Positions 45,812 through 55,700 of a stretch of DNA of 64,000 nucleotides are shown one piece after another. The notes beneath the pieces were generated by a model. That model made no database searches. It had not been told where the DNA came from and worked only from the letters and a program-made list of their open reading frames with translations. Position 1 is the stretch's first letter. The number at the start of each line of letters is the position of its first letter. The position numbers and the translations under genes were made by a program. Origin of the DNA: Streptomyces sp. NBC_01707 (GTDB lineage Bacteria; Actinomycetota; Actinomycetes; Streptomycetales; Streptomycetaceae). Location: contig NZ_CP109190.1 of the NCBI RefSeq assembly GCF_041438805.1, positions 6,386,001-6,450,000 of the forward strand. Direction: 5' to 3'.

Positions 45812-47302
45812 ATGCGCAAGGCGCTCAGAGGTCTTCTGTCGCTGGCGGTGCTCATAGGCACCGTGACCGCGACGGGTGCCTCGGTCGGTGCGGCCACCGC
45901 CGCTGAACCGGCCGCGTTGGATTCCGCCCAGGCCGCCGCGGGCAGTGACAGCGGTACGAGCACGGACATCAAGGACCGCATCCTGGCCATCCCGGGGATG
46001 AGTCTGATCGAGGAGAAGCCGTACGCGGGCTATCGCTACTTCGTCCTCAACTACACCCAGCCGATCGACCACCGGCACCCGTCGAAGGGCACGTTCCAGC
46101 AGCGGATCACCCTGCTGCACAAGGACACGTCGCGCCCGACGGTCTTCTACACCAGCGGCTACAACGTCTCCACGAACCCCAGTCGCTCCGAGCCGACCCG
46201 GATCATCGACGGCAACCAGGTCTCGCTGGAGTACCGCTTCTTCACCCCGTCCCGCCCGGAACCCGCCGACTGGTCGAAGCTCGACATCTGGCAGGCCGCC
46301 AGCGACCAGCACCGCGTCTTCACCGCGCTGAAGCGGATCTACTCCAAGAACTGGCTGACCACCGGCGGCTCGAAGGGCGGCATGACCGCCACGTACTTCG
46401 AGCGCTTCTACCCCAAGGACATGGACGGCGTAGTCGCGTACGTCGCGCCGAACGACGTGGTCAACAAGGAGGACTCGGCGTACGACCGGTTCTTCCGGAA
46501 CGTCGGCACCGAGGAGTGCCGCGACCGGCTGAACGGTGTGCAGCGCGAGGCGCTGATTCGCCGCGAACCGCTGGAGAAGAAGTACAAGGAGTACGCCGAC
46601 GAGAACGGCTACACCTTCAACACCGTCGGCTCGCTCGACAAGGCGTACGAAGCCGTCGTCATGGACTACGTCTGGGCGTTCTGGCAGTACAGCCTGCTCG
46701 CCGACTGCGATTCCATCCCGGCCGACGCCAAGTCCGCACCCGACCAGGCGATCTGGGACTCGGTCGACGGCATCTCCGGCTTCTCCGCCTATGCGGACCA
46801 GGGCCTGAACACATACACGCCGTACTACTACCAGGCGGGCACCCAGCTCGGCTCGCCGGACATCAAGCAGCCCTGGCTCGGCAACCTCAGCCGGTACGGG
46901 TACCAGCCTCCGCGCAACTTCGTCCCGCGCTCCATCCCGATGAAGTTCCAGCCGTCGGTGATGCGTGACGTCGACAGCTGGGTCAAGCACCACGCCAACC
47001 ACATGCTGTACGTGTACGGCGAGAACGACCCGTGGGGCGCGGAGCGCTTCCGCCTCGGCGCGGGTGCCCGTGACAGCTACGTCTACACGGTGGCGGGCGG
47101 CAACCACGGCTCCAATGTGGCCGGTCTCGCCGCCGACGAGAAGGCGAACGCCACCGCGGCCATTCTGCGCTGGGCCGGCGTCACCCCGGCCGCAGTGCAG
47201 TCGGACCCGGCGAAGGCGAAGCCGCTCGCTCCGTACGACGCGCGCCTCGACAAGAAGGACGTGACGAGCGAGCGCAGGCAGGGCCCCGCGCTGCGGCCGT
47301 AA
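45812..47302 (+). CDS. Secreted tripeptidyl/aminopeptidase of family S37 (PS-10 peptidase)
   Basis: Extracellular serine peptidase of 496 residues that trims peptides from the N-terminus. The signal peptide MRKALRGLLSLAVLIGTVTA precedes cleavage around ATAAEP. The alpha/beta-hydrolase catalytic Ser is in WLTTGGSKGGMTATYFER; Asp lies in YVYGENDPWGAERF and His in VAGGNHGSNVAGL. The conserved YRYFVLNYTQPIDHRHPSKG and TVFYTSGYNV fit the S37 family of Streptomyces. Ends in a hairpin. Confidence 0.92.
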   Translation: MRKALRGLLSLAVLIGTVTATGASVGAATAAEPAALDSAQAAAGSDSGTSTDIKDRILAIPGMSLIEEKPYAGYRYFVLNYTQPIDHRHPSKGTFQQRITLLHKDTSRPTVFYTSGYNVSTNPSRSEPTRIIDGNQVSLEYRFFTPSRPEPADWSKLDIWQAASDQHRVFTALKRIYSKNWLTTGGSKGGMTATYFERFYPKDMDGVVAYVAPNDVVNKEDSAYDRFFRNVGTEECRDRLNGVQREALIRREPLEKKYKEYADENGYTFNTVGSLDKAYEAVVMDYVWAFWQYSLLADCDSIPADAKSAPDQAIWDSVDGISGFSAYADQGLNTYTPYYYQAGTQLGSPDIKQPWLGNLSRYGYQPPRNFVPRSIPMKFQPSVMRDVDSWVKHHANHMLYVYGENDPWGAERFRLGAGARDSYVYTVAGGNHGSNVAGLAADEKANATAAILRWAGVTPAAVQSDPAKAKPLAPYDARLDKKDVTSERRQGPALRP

Positions 47303-47321
47303 CAGGCCGGCACGGCGTGAT

Positions 47322-47361
47322 GCGTGCCGGGCCCGAACCGTGAGGTCCGGACCCGGCACGC
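47322..47361. terminator. Hairpin between the S37 peptidase and GH3 genes
   Basis: GCGTGCCGGG / CCCGGCACGC form a 10-bp stem, extended by two pairs after one mismatch, between converging genes. Confidence 0.7.
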
Positions 47362-47376
47362 GCGCAGTCCCTCCGG

Positions 47377-49197
47377 TCAGTACGTCAGCCCGTAGCCGAC
47401 CGGGTACAGCACCTGCGTCGGGTCGTTCGCCCGCTGCACCGGGACCGGCAGCCTGCCCTGTGGGTCCGCGCGGCCCGCGATCACCCGGGCGGCCGCCCGC
47501 AGTTCGACGTCCGTCCAGGAGTAGGCGGCCAGGCTCGCCGCGTGCGCGGGCAGCTGGGCGATGTCGTACGGGTTGCGGATCGCGAGCGTGATCACCGGGA
47601 CGCCGGTCGCCACGAGGGCGCCGACCAGGGTGCGCTGCGAGCTGGTCGCCGAGACGTTGTACGTCCCCACGATCACCGCGTCCTTGCCCTGTGCCGCCGC
47701 CACCGCCTCGGCGATCTTCGCCTGGGTGGGTGCGGTGCCGGTGGACAGCGCGGTCGCCGCGTAACCCAGTTCACCGAAGGCGGTGGCGAGGGTGGTGGTC
47801 GGCGGACCCGTGGTACCGGACGGGGAGGCCGGATCGGCGCCGACCACGAGAAGGTTCCTGTGGGAGCGGCGGGACAGCGGCAGCAGCGCACCGTCGTTGG
47901 TGAGCAGGGTGGTGGTGTGCTCGGCGATCCGGTCGGCGGCGGCGAGGTGCGCCCGGGTACCGACGGCACGGTCCACGCCGCGGTGGGTGACGAACGGGTC
48001 GTCGAACAGCCCCAGCTTCATCTTCAGCCGCAGGATGCGCAGGATCGATTCCTCGATCCTGGCCTCGCTGATCTCGCCGCTCTTCACCGCCGCGAGGAGC
48101 GCGTTCCAGGAGACATCGAGGTCCGGCGGGTTCAGCAGCTGGTCCACGCCCGCCTGCAGGGCCAGGACGGGCACGCGCTCGTCGCCGTACTTCGTCCGCA
48201 CGCCCTCCATGCCGAGCGAGTCCGTGACCACGACACCGTCGTAACCGAGCTCCTCGCGCAGGATGCCGGTGAGGATCGGCCGGGACAGCGTGGCCGGGTC
48301 CTCGGCCGGGTCGAGAGCGGGGACGACGATGTGGGCGGTCATGATCGCGTCGATGCCGGCGGCGATCGCGGCCCGGAACGGCGGGGAGTCCAGCTCGGCC
48401 CACTGCTCGCGGGTGTGGTGGATGTACGGCAGACCGGTGTGGCTGTCGGTGTTCGTGTCACCGTGGCCGGGGAAGTGTTTGGCCGTCGAGGCGATCCCGG
48501 CGACCTGATACCCCTTCACCTGGGCGGCGACCATCGCGGCCACGGCCTGCGGGTCGGCGCCGAAGGAGCGTACGCCGATGACCGGGTTGGCCGGGTTGAT
48601 GTTGACATCGGCGTCCGGGGCGTAGTTCTGGTTGATGCCGATCGCGGCCAGCTCGGTGCCCGCGATCTTCCCGGCCCGGCGGGCGTCGGAGGACGAACCC
48701 CCCGCACCCAGCGCCATCGCGCCCGGCATCAGTGTGGCGGGCTCGCCGACGCGGCAGACGATGCCGTGCTCCTGGTCGGTGGAGATGAGAAGGGGCAGAG
48801 GGGTGCGGCCGGCGAGACCGGCGCGCTGGATGCCGTTGGAGAGGTCGGCGATCTGGTGCGGGTCACGGGTGTTGTGCGCCCAGGCGAAGTAGATGATGCC
48901 GCCGACGTGGTACTTGGCGATCAACTCGGCGGCGGTACGGACCCCGATCTCGGTCAGGTTGGCGTCGATGTCGGCCTGGTCGGGTTCGGTGGCGGAGTGC
49001 CCGTAGACCCGCATCACGAAGAGCTGGCCGACCTTCTCCTCCAGGCTCATCCGGGAGATGAGCTGCTTGAGGCGCTTGGTGGTGGAGGAGGCGGAGGCTG
49101 CGGCGGCTCCGGGGGTGGAGACCGCGCCGGTCGCGGCCGCTGCGACAGTCGCGGCGGTGGCGGTGAGGAGGGTGCGTCTGGAGGTGCGGTGGTGCAC
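47377..49197 (-). CDS. Secreted GH3 beta-N-acetylhexosaminidase/beta-glucosidase-type enzyme
   Basis: Exported glycoside hydrolase of 606 residues from GTG 49197 (AAGGAGCTCAC upstream). A Tat-type signal is visible: HHRTSRRTLLTATAATVAAA, with adjacent RR. GH3 barrel: ISTDQEHGIVCRVG, the NagZ-like TAKHFPGHGDTNTDSHTGL (KHFPGHG-x4-DSH), and the nucleophile Asp in DGVVVTDSLGMEGV. A C-terminal second domain (residues 430-600) ends PVPVQRANDPTQVLYPVGYGLTY as in beta-glucosidase-type GH3. The NagZ histidine favours GlcNAc-containing substrate, possibly wall or chitin. The RR signal suggests Tat export of a folded protein. Confidence 0.9.
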   Translation of the reverse strand: MHHRTSRRTLLTATAATVAAAATGAVSTPGAAAASASSTTKRLKQLISRMSLEEKVGQLFVMRVYGHSATEPDQADIDANLTEIGVRTAAELIAKYHVGGIIYFAWAHNTRDPHQIADLSNGIQRAGLAGRTPLPLLISTDQEHGIVCRVGEPATLMPGAMALGAGGSSSDARRAGKIAGTELAAIGINQNYAPDADVNINPANPVIGVRSFGADPQAVAAMVAAQVKGYQVAGIASTAKHFPGHGDTNTDSHTGLPYIHHTREQWAELDSPPFRAAIAAGIDAIMTAHIVVPALDPAEDPATLSRPILTGILREELGYDGVVVTDSLGMEGVRTKYGDERVPVLALQAGVDQLLNPPDLDVSWNALLAAVKSGEISEARIEESILRILRLKMKLGLFDDPFVTHRGVDRAVGTRAHLAAADRIAEHTTTLLTNDGALLPLSRRSHRNLLVVGADPASPSGTTGPPTTTLATAFGELGYAATALSTGTAPTQAKIAEAVAAAQGKDAVIVGTYNVSATSSQRTLVGALVATGVPVITLAIRNPYDIAQLPAHAASLAAYSWTDVELRAAARVIAGRADPQGRLPVPVQRANDPTQVLYPVGYGLTY

Positions 49198-49396
49198 GTG
49201 AGCTCCTTCGGCCGTTCTCGGTGACGAGGGGGTGGTGAAAGAAACTTCCAATGGTCACGGATATCCAGAAAGTAACTACCGGTCAAGGGGACAGCCCGAA
49301 CTGGGCCCATCCGGCGAACGAGGACGGACGCCGGCGCACCCCGCACACCCCGTTCCTCTTGCGCCCCTTGCCCCGCACCCCGCACAGGGCCCGCCC

Positions 49397-50305
49397 CTAC
49401 ACCAGCCCCACCCTCGCGCCCCGCCCCTGAAGGGCCGTCACCGCCGCCGTGATCGCCGGCCGCCGGGCCGCCTCCGTACGCCACACCGCGTACAGCCTCC
49501 GCACCGGCACGGGATCGAGCCGCACCGCCACCACCCCGTCCGGCAGCGGCCCACGCCCCAGCCGCGGGATCATCGCGACGCCGAGACCGGCGGCGAGCAG
49601 CGCCAGCTGGGTGTGGTTCTCCTCCGCCTGATACCGGATGTCCGGTTCGTAACCCGCCGCCCGGAGCGTCCGTACGAGCCAGTCGTGGCAGACCGTCCCC
49701 GGCGGCTGGCAGATCCACCGCTCCTTCGCCAGCTCCTCGCGCCGCACCGCGTCCCGCCCGGCGAGCCGGTGACCCTCGGGTACCAGCAGATCGCACCGGT
49801 CGTCGCCGATCACCGCCTGTGCCACGCCCTCCGGGGCAGGCAGCGGGGCGATGTCCCAGTCGTGCGCGACCGCCAGGTCGATCACGCCCTTGGCCACCAG
49901 ATCGACGGACAGATGCGGATCGACCTCGGTCAGCCGGACGTCCAGAGCCGGGTGGTCCTGCCCCAGCTCGGCCAGCACACCGGGCAGCAGACCGCGCGCC
50001 GCTGAGGCGAAAGCACCGATCGACAGCCGCCCGGTGGGCAGCCCCCGACGCTCCTCCAGCGTGGTCTCGGCACGCTCCACGATCGCCAGCAACTGCTGTG
50101 CGGTGGCGGCGAGATGGAGTGCCTCCTCGGTGAGCGCGACACCGCGGCCACGCCGTTCCAGCAGTGTGGTGCGGGTCTCCCGCTCCAGCTTGGTGATCTG
50201 CTGGGAGACCGCCGACGGGGTGTAACCGAGAGCTGCCGCGGCGCCCGCGACGGAGCCGTGGACGGAGATGGCGTGCAGGGCGCGCAGTCGGGACAGATCG
50301 AGCAC
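49397..50305 (-). CDS. LysR-family transcriptional regulator
   Basis: Regulator of 302 residues: N-terminal winged helix (LSRLRALHAISVHGSVAGAA, ALGYTPSAVSQQITKLERET, residues 3-45) and a LysR substrate-binding domain (VELAVAHDW-like stretch, PEGHRLAGRDAVRREELA, FYYQ-like C-lobe). It is divergent from an EamA transporter gene with about 100 bases between, the standard arrangement in which LysR controls the neighbouring transporter. The inducer is unknown. Confidence 0.9.
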   Translation of the reverse strand: MLDLSRLRALHAISVHGSVAGAAAALGYTPSAVSQQITKLERETRTTLLERRGRGVALTEEALHLAATAQQLLAIVERAETTLEERRGLPTGRLSIGAFASAARGLLPGVLAELGQDHPALDVRLTEVDPHLSVDLVAKGVIDLAVAHDWDIAPLPAPEGVAQAVIGDDRCDLLVPEGHRLAGRDAVRREELAKERWICQPPGTVCHDWLVRTLRAAGYEPDIRYQAEENHTQLALLAAGLGVAMIPRLGRGPLPDGVVAVRLDPVPVRRLYAVWRTEAARRPAITAAVTALQGRGARVGLV

Positions 50306-50405
50306 CGGAACCCCCCGGACCTTGCCGATTCGTTAGTGATGCTCAATTCCACCATGAAGAAATCCGCGCTGGTGCTACATGGTCGGGGCAGGTGATCCTC
50401 GGTCC

Positions 50406-51314
50406 ATGCGTCCCCTTCACATAGCCCTGGCCGCCCTGGTGGCTGCCGTCTGGGGTGTCAACTTCGTCGTCATCGAGGTCGGTCTCGGCCACTTCCCGCC
50501 GCTGCTCTTCTCCGCCCTGCGCTTCCTGGTCGCCGCGCTGCCCGCGGTGTTCTTCGTCGGACGCCCCAAGGTCGCCGGCAAGTGGATCGTGGGCGTCGGA
50601 CTCGTCCTCGGAGTGGCGAAGTTCGGACTGCTCTTCATCGGCATGGACCGGGGGATGCCGGCCGGGCTCTCCTCCCTGGTGCTTCAGGTCCAGGCGGTCT
50701 TCACGGCCCTGTTCGCGGCGCTGGCACTCGGCGAACGACCGGGCAGGGTCAGGGTGCTGGGGATGGCGGTGGCGCTCGCGGGCATCGGGGTGGCGGCGGT
50801 CGACGAGGGCGCGAGCGGCCCCGTGCTCGCCTTCGTCCTGGTGATCGCGGCGGCGGCCTGCTGGGGCGTGTCCAACGTCCTGACCCGCAAGGCCGCCCCG
50901 CCGGACTCGCTCAACTTCATGGTGTGGGTCTCGACCGTGCCCGTACTGCCGCTGCTCGGTCTCTCCCTCCTCTTCGAAGGCTGGGACCGCGACGCGGACG
51001 CGCTTGCCGCGCTGGACTGGAGCGGTGTCGGGATCATCGTGTACGTCGCCTGGATCACGACGGTCTTCGGCTTCGGGGCGTGGGGCTTCCTGCTGCGTCA
51101 CCACCCGGCGTCGTCCGTGGCGCCGTTCACCCTGCTCGTCCCGGTCTTCGGGATGTCATCGGCGGCGCTGCTGCTCGACGAGTCGGTGAGCCCCTTGCGG
51201 TGGTGTGCGGCGGCGCTGCTGGTGGGCGGGGTGGCGCTGACATCCCTGGCGGGGACGCGCCGGCCGCGTCCCGCGACGACGGAGACCGCGGAACCGCAGC
51301 CGGCGGGTGCCTGA
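50406..51314 (+). CDS. EamA/DMT-family transporter
   Basis: Ten-helix drug/metabolite exporter of 302 residues from ATG 50406 (MRPLHIAL); an extension to 50379 has no ribosome-binding site. Two EamA repeats are visible: helix 1 AALVAAVWGVNFVVIEVG and repeat two VIAAAACWGVSNVLTRKA. RhaT/YdcZ-like; transports unknown amino acids, sugars or drugs outward. Divergent from the LysR gene. Confidence 0.9.
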   Translation: MRPLHIALAALVAAVWGVNFVVIEVGLGHFPPLLFSALRFLVAALPAVFFVGRPKVAGKWIVGVGLVLGVAKFGLLFIGMDRGMPAGLSSLVLQVQAVFTALFAALALGERPGRVRVLGMAVALAGIGVAAVDEGASGPVLAFVLVIAAAACWGVSNVLTRKAAPPDSLNFMVWVSTVPVLPLLGLSLLFEGWDRDADALAALDWSGVGIIVYVAWITTVFGFGAWGFLLRHHPASSVAPFTLLVPVFGMSSAALLLDESVSPLRWCAAALLVGGVALTSLAGTRRPRPATTETAEPQPAGA

Positions 51315-51324
51315 ACCCGGGCAC

Positions 51325-52113
51325 CTACTCCTTCGGCGCGCCCAGCCGCAGCAGATGGTCGCGTCCCGCGCTCAGCAGCCCGGGCAGGTCGGCCGCGCCC
51401 GGGTGCCAGCGCTTCTCGTACTCCCAGCAGACCCAGCTGTCCGGGTCCAGGGTGTCCAGGCAGGCCCGGAGCGGCAGCACCCCGGCGCCGAGGGGCAGCG
51501 GAGTGAGGTCGTCCGCCGACGCGATGTCCTTCACCTGTACGTATCCCAGGTGCGGGGCGAGGACCGCATGGCTCGCGACCGGCTCCTCGCCGGCCAGCCA
51601 GGTGTGCATGACGTCCCACAGCGCACCGACCTGCCGGTGCCCGACCGTCCCCACGACACGGGCCACGGCGGCCCCGGCCCGGTGCGAGTCATGGGTCTCC
51701 AGGAGGATCCGCACGCCCAGATCGGCGGCGTACGGAGCGGCCGCGCCCAGCCTGCGGGCGGCGTTCGCATCGGCCGTGTCCGGGTCCAGCCCGCCACCGC
51801 CGGGGAAGACCCGGACATTCGACGCGCCGAGATCCCGCGCCAGCTCCACCAGGCCGACGAGCTCGTCCAGCACCGGCTGGTCGTCCCCCTCGGCGGCGAC
51901 CCGGACGTACCCGGCTACGGTCAGGATCTCGACGCCGCCCCGCTTGAACTCGTCGGCCACACCGGCGCGTTCGGCCGACGAGAGCCCCGGGTGCACCGGC
52001 TCCTCGGGATGGGCGCGCAGCTCCACCCCCTGATAGCCGTGCTCGACGGCGAGCCGGATGACGTCGGCGACCGGCATCCCCGGCACTCCGAGGGTCGAGA
52101 AAGCGAGCTTCAC
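51325..52113 (-). CDS. TIM-barrel sugar phosphate isomerase/epimerase family protein
   Basis: AP-endonuclease-2-type TIM-barrel enzyme of 262 residues from GTG 52113 (GGAAGGAAA upstream), starting [14 protein letters not shown]. Catalytic-type residues appear as metal ligands: [15 protein letters not shown] (E and H), [10 protein letters not shown] (D and H), [11 protein letters not shown] (H replaced by VK). The family acts on sugars or polyols in myo-inositol, hydroxypyruvate and erythrulose metabolism. It sits next to the LacI gene on the same strand and near the DUF993 operon, which contains another such enzyme. Confidence 0.85.
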   Translation of the reverse strand: MKLAFSTLGVPGMPVADVIRLAVEHGYQGVELRAHPEEPVHPGLSSAERAGVADEFKRGGVEILTVAGYVRVAAEGDDQPVLDELVGLVELARDLGASNVRVFPGGGGLDPDTADANAARRLGAAAPYAADLGVRILLETHDSHRAGAAVARVVGTVGHRQVGALWDVMHTWLAGEEPVASHAVLAPHLGYVQVKDIASADDLTPLPLGAGVLPLRACLDTLDPDSWVCWEYEKRWHPGAADLPGLLSAGRDHLLRLGAPKE

Positions 52114-52234
52114 GTGCGTTTTCCTTCCGTCGGTACGTGCCCCTGCACCGTACGGACCGGAGAGCGGCCCGCACATCATCGGCCCACGGCACGCAGTACG
52201 CGTACCCCCGACCCGGCGGCGGAACCCGGCCGGG

Positions 52235-53299
52235 TCACTTCCGCGGCGGCGCCGTCGACCCCCGGACCATCAGTTCCGCCGCGATCGTCGCGATGCCACC
52301 CGGCGGCGGGGTCTCCTTGCCCATCGCCAGCCGGCCCGCCCGGGCCCCCGCCTCGAACAGCGGCAGTCGTACGGTCGTCAGGGCAGGGACCGCGTCCACC
52401 GAGAACGGCAGGTCGTCGAAGCCTGCCACGGAGATGTCCTCGGGGATGCGGAAGCCGCGGTCCCGGATCGCCGCGCTCGCGCCCAGGGCCACCGTGTCGT
52501 TGGCGGCGACGATCGCCGTCACCTCCGGTTCCCGGCGCAGGAGTTCGAGCGTCGCGTCGTAACCGGAGCGGCGGGCGTACGGGCCGTGCACGGTGAGGCG
52601 CTCCTCGTCGCCGCCCAGCCCGGCATCCTGCATCGCCTCGCGGTGGCCTTCCAGCCGGTGACGGGTCGTCGTCCGCTCCGGTGGGCCCGCGACATAACCG
52701 ATCCGCCGGTGGCCGAGCGAGAGCAGATGCTCGGTGAGGCGCCGGCCACCGCCCCGGTTGTCGAAGGCGAGCGCCGCCACGATCGTCTCGCCCTCCGGCA
52801 GCGGGGGCCGCCCGCACAGCACCACCCGGGTCCCCGCGTCCGCGAGTTTCGCCAGCTTCGCGTTCATCGAGGCCTGGTGCGCCGGGTCCTCCACGGCGCC
52901 GCCGGTGAGGATGACGGCTGCGGCGCGCTGACGCTGGAGCAGGGTGAGGTAGGTGAGTTCGCGTTCGGGGGAGCCGCCGGTGTTGCAGATGACGGCGAGC
53001 TTCTCGCCCCCGGCGCGTCCGGAGCCGTCGCCCGGCCCGCCGATCTCGGTCTGCGCAGCCCCGGCCATGATTCCGAAGAACGGGTCGGCGATGTCGTTGA
53101 CCAGGATGCCGACCAGGTCGGACGTGGCGGCGGCGAGTGAACTGGCCGGTCCGTTCAGTACGTAGTCGAGGTCGTCCACCGCGCGCAGCACCCGTTCCCG
53201 GGTGGATGCCGCGACCGGGTAGTTGCCGTTGAGCACGCGGGAGACGGTGGCGGGCGACACCCGGGCGCGAGCCGCCACATCCGCCAGGGTGACTGTCAT
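52235..53299 (-). CDS. LacI-family repressor of the adjacent sugar/polyol operon
   Basis: Repressor of 354 residues with start ATG 53299, AGGA 7 bases upstream (GGAGGAAGCG). The helix-turn-helix [19 protein letters not shown] opens the protein, followed by a hinge and effector domain. It lies head-to-head with an oxidoreductase operon across 107 bases that contain AAGCGCTT. It should repress both. A ligand in the inositol, glucoside or pentitol series is possible but not visible. Confidence 0.9.
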   Translation of the reverse strand: MTVTLADVAARARVSPATVSRVLNGNYPVAASTRERVLRAVDDLDYVLNGPASSLAAATSDLVGILVNDIADPFFGIMAGAAQTEIGGPGDGSGRAGGEKLAVICNTGGSPERELTYLTLLQRQRAAAVILTGGAVEDPAHQASMNAKLAKLADAGTRVVLCGRPPLPEGETIVAALAFDNRGGGRRLTEHLLSLGHRRIGYVAGPPERTTTRHRLEGHREAMQDAGLGGDEERLTVHGPYARRSGYDATLELLRREPEVTAIVAANDTVALGASAAIRDRGFRIPEDISVAGFDDLPFSVDAVPALTTVRLPLFEAGARAGRLAMGKETPPPGGIATIAAELMVRGSTAPPRK

Positions 53300-53371
53300 C
53301 GCTTCCTCCGAGGGTTTTGGAGCGGGCCCTCTTGTCCAGGCCGCTGTCGGCAGGCTAGCGTCATATCGCAT

Positions 53372-53385
53372 AGAAAGCGCTTGCT
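53372..53385. promoter_or_regulatory. LacI-type operator in the divergent region
   Basis: AGAAAGCGCTTGCT contains the palindrome AAGCGCTT (53375-53382) typical of LacI-family operators, 22 bases before the oxidoreductase start. Confidence 0.65.
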
Positions 53386-53406
53386 ACGGCTGTATGGAGG
53401 AACTTC

Positions 53407-54558
53407 GTGACACGCAGGACAGTGCGCATCGCCATGAACGGCGTCACGGGTCGCATGGGATACCGGCAGCACCTGGTGCGCTCGATCCTCGCGATCCGCG
53501 AGCAGGGCGGCCTCGACCTCGGCGACGGCGAGGTGCTGTGGCCCGAACCCGTCCTCGTCGGCCGCCGCGCGCACGCGCTGGAGGAACTCGCCGCTCAGCA
53601 CGGCCTGACCGAGTGGTCGACCGACCTCGACGCGGTCCTCGCGGACGAGTCGATCGACATCTACTTCGACGCCCAGGTCACCTCGGCCCGGGTCGAAGCG
53701 ATCAAGAAGGCGATCGCCGCGGGCAAGCACATCTACACCGAGAAGCCCACCGCGACCGACGTGGACGGCGCCCTGGAGCTGGCCCGCCTCGCCCGCGACG
53801 CCGGGATAAAGCACGGCGTCGTCCAGGACAAGATCTTCCTGCCGGGTCTGCTGAAGCTGAAGCGCCTCATCGACGGCGGCTTCTTCGGCGAGATCCTCTC
53901 CGTGCGCGGCGAGTTCGGCTACTGGGTCTTCGAAGGCGACTGGCAGGAGGCCCAGCGCCCGTCCTGGAACTACCGGGCCGAGGACGGCGGAGGCATCGTC
54001 GTCGACATGTTCCCGCACTGGGAGTACGTACTCCACGAGCTGTTCGGCCAGGTCACGACCGTACAGGCGCATGTCCAGACGCACATCCCGCAGCGCTGGG
54101 ACGAGCAGGGGAAGCCGTACGCCGCCACCGCCGACGACGCCGCCTACGGCATCTTCCAGCTGGCGAGCGGCGCCGTCGCCCAGATCAACTCCTCCTGGGC
54201 CGTGCGCGTCAACCGCGACGAGCTCGTCGAGTTCCAGGTCGACGGAACCCACGGCTCCGCCGTCGCCGGCCTCCGTAACTGCCGCGTCCAGCACCGCTCG
54301 GCCACGCCCAAGCCGGTCTGGAACCCCGACCTCCCGGTCACCGAGCCGTTCCGCGACCAGTGGCAGGAAGTCCCCGACAACACCGTCTTCGACAACGGCT
54401 TCAAGGCTCAGTGGGAGCTCTTCCTGCGCCACATCGTGCTCGACGAGCCGTACACCTGGGACCTGATGGCCGGTGCCCGCGGCGTGCAGCTCGCCGAGCT
54501 CGGGCTCAAGTCCTCCGCCGAGGGCCGGCGCTTCGACGTACCGGAGCTGACGCTGTGA
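53407..54558 (+). CDS. Gfo/Idh/MocA-family NAD(P)-dependent oxidoreductase
   Basis: Oxidoreductase of 383 residues starting GTG 53407 (TGGAGGAACTTC upstream). Rossmann start VRIAMNGVTGRMGYRQHLVR, then DAVLADESIDIYFDAQVTS and the conserved EKPTATDVDGALELA with the catalytic Lys; GVVQDKIFLPGLLKLKRLI and the C-domain FEGDWQEAQRPSWNYR. The family oxidises sugars, inositols or glucosides at C1 or C3. First gene of a three-gene coupled operon under LacI. Confidence 0.88.
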   Translation: MTRRTVRIAMNGVTGRMGYRQHLVRSILAIREQGGLDLGDGEVLWPEPVLVGRRAHALEELAAQHGLTEWSTDLDAVLADESIDIYFDAQVTSARVEAIKKAIAAGKHIYTEKPTATDVDGALELARLARDAGIKHGVVQDKIFLPGLLKLKRLIDGGFFGEILSVRGEFGYWVFEGDWQEAQRPSWNYRAEDGGGIVVDMFPHWEYVLHELFGQVTTVQAHVQTHIPQRWDEQGKPYAATADDAAYGIFQLASGAVAQINSSWAVRVNRDELVEFQVDGTHGSAVAGLRNCRVQHRSATPKPVWNPDLPVTEPFRDQWQEVPDNTVFDNGFKAQWELFLRHIVLDEPYTWDLMAGARGVQLAELGLKSSAEGRRFDVPELTL

Positions 54559-55700
54559 CGATCCACCTCCCGCAGGGCCCCTACGAGCCCCGCACCACCC
54601 CGCTCGACCTCGCCCCGGGCGGGTCACCGCTCGTCTCCCGTACGGTCTTCTCCGCCGCGCATGTCGTCGCCGACCCGTACGCCGATGTCAGCCCCGACGG
54701 CCCCGCCGCTGTCGACTGGGACGCCACCCTCGCCTTCCGTCGCCACCTCTGGTCGCACGGCCTCGGCGTCGCCGAAGCCATGGACACCGCACAGCGCGGC
54801 ATGGGCCTGGACTGGGCGGGCGCCGCCGAACTGATCCGCCGCTCCGCCGCCGAGGCGAAGGCGGTCGGCGGCCGGATCGCCTGCGGCGTCGGTACCGACC
54901 AACTTGCCGCCGGCCCGGCCACGCTCGGCGAGGTGAAGGCCGCGTACGAGGAACAGCTCACCCTGGTCGAGGAGAGCGGCGCCCAGGCCATCCTGATGGC
55001 GTCCCGCGCCCTCGCCGCCGCCGCGAACGGCCCCGAGGACTACCTGGAGACGTACGCACACCTGCTGCGCCAGGCCTCGGAGCCGGTCGTCCTGCACTGG
55101 CTCGGCCCGATGTTCGACCCGGCTCTGGAGGGCTACTGGGGTTCGACGGACCTCGACGCGGCAACCGACACGTTCCTGAAGGTCATCGCGGAACACCCGG
55201 ACAAGGTCGACGGCATCAAGATCTCGCTCCTCGACGCCGGGCGTGAGATCGACGTACGCCGCCGCCTGCCCGGTGGGGTGCGCTGCTACACCGGCGACGA
55301 CTTCAACTACCCCGAACTGATCGCGGGCGACGACCGCGGCTTCAGCCACGCGCTGCTCGGCATCTTCGACCCGCTCGGTCCGCTGGCCGCCCACGCGGTC
55401 CGCGTCCTGGACACCGGGGACGTCCAGGGCTTCCGGGAACTCCTCGACCCGACCATCGAGTTGTCCCGGCACCTCTTCCGGACGCCCACCCGCTTCTACA
55501 AGACGGGCGTGGTCTTCCTCGCCTGGCTGGCAGGCCACCAGGACCACTTCACGATGGTCGGCGGCCTCCAGTCCGCCCGCTCGCTTCCGCACCTGGCGAA
55601 GGCGTACGAACTCGCCGACCGGCTGGGCCTGTTCCCCGACCCGGAGCTGGCCGAATCCCGGATGCGCGCCCTGCTCACGGTCAACGGAGGTGTCCGATGA
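54555..55700 (+). CDS. DUF993 (dihydrodipicolinate-synthase-like) family protein
   Basis: Protein of 381 residues from GTG 54555, overlapping the oxidoreductase stop by four bases. It resembles the DUF993 branch of aldolase-like TIM barrels: VDWDATLAFRRHLWSHGLG near residue 55, VVLHWLGPMFDPALEGYWG, a DGIKISLLDA strand with the Lys expected for Schiff-base chemistry (VDGIKIS, about residue 223), and YTGDDFNYPELIAGDD. I know no characterised member, so the reaction is open: an aldol cleavage or dehydration of a keto-sugar is plausible. The stop overlaps the next gene's ATG. Confidence 0.8.
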   Translation: MTIHLPQGPYEPRTTPLDLAPGGSPLVSRTVFSAAHVVADPYADVSPDGPAAVDWDATLAFRRHLWSHGLGVAEAMDTAQRGMGLDWAGAAELIRRSAAEAKAVGGRIACGVGTDQLAAGPATLGEVKAAYEEQLTLVEESGAQAILMASRALAAAANGPEDYLETYAHLLRQASEPVVLHWLGPMFDPALEGYWGSTDLDAATDTFLKVIAEHPDKVDGIKISLLDAGREIDVRRRLPGGVRCYTGDDFNYPELIAGDDRGFSHALLGIFDPLGPLAAHAVRVLDTGDVQGFRELLDPTIELSRHLFRTPTRFYKTGVVFLAWLAGHQDHFTMVGGLQSARSLPHLAKAYELADRLGLFPDPELAESRMRALLTVNGGVR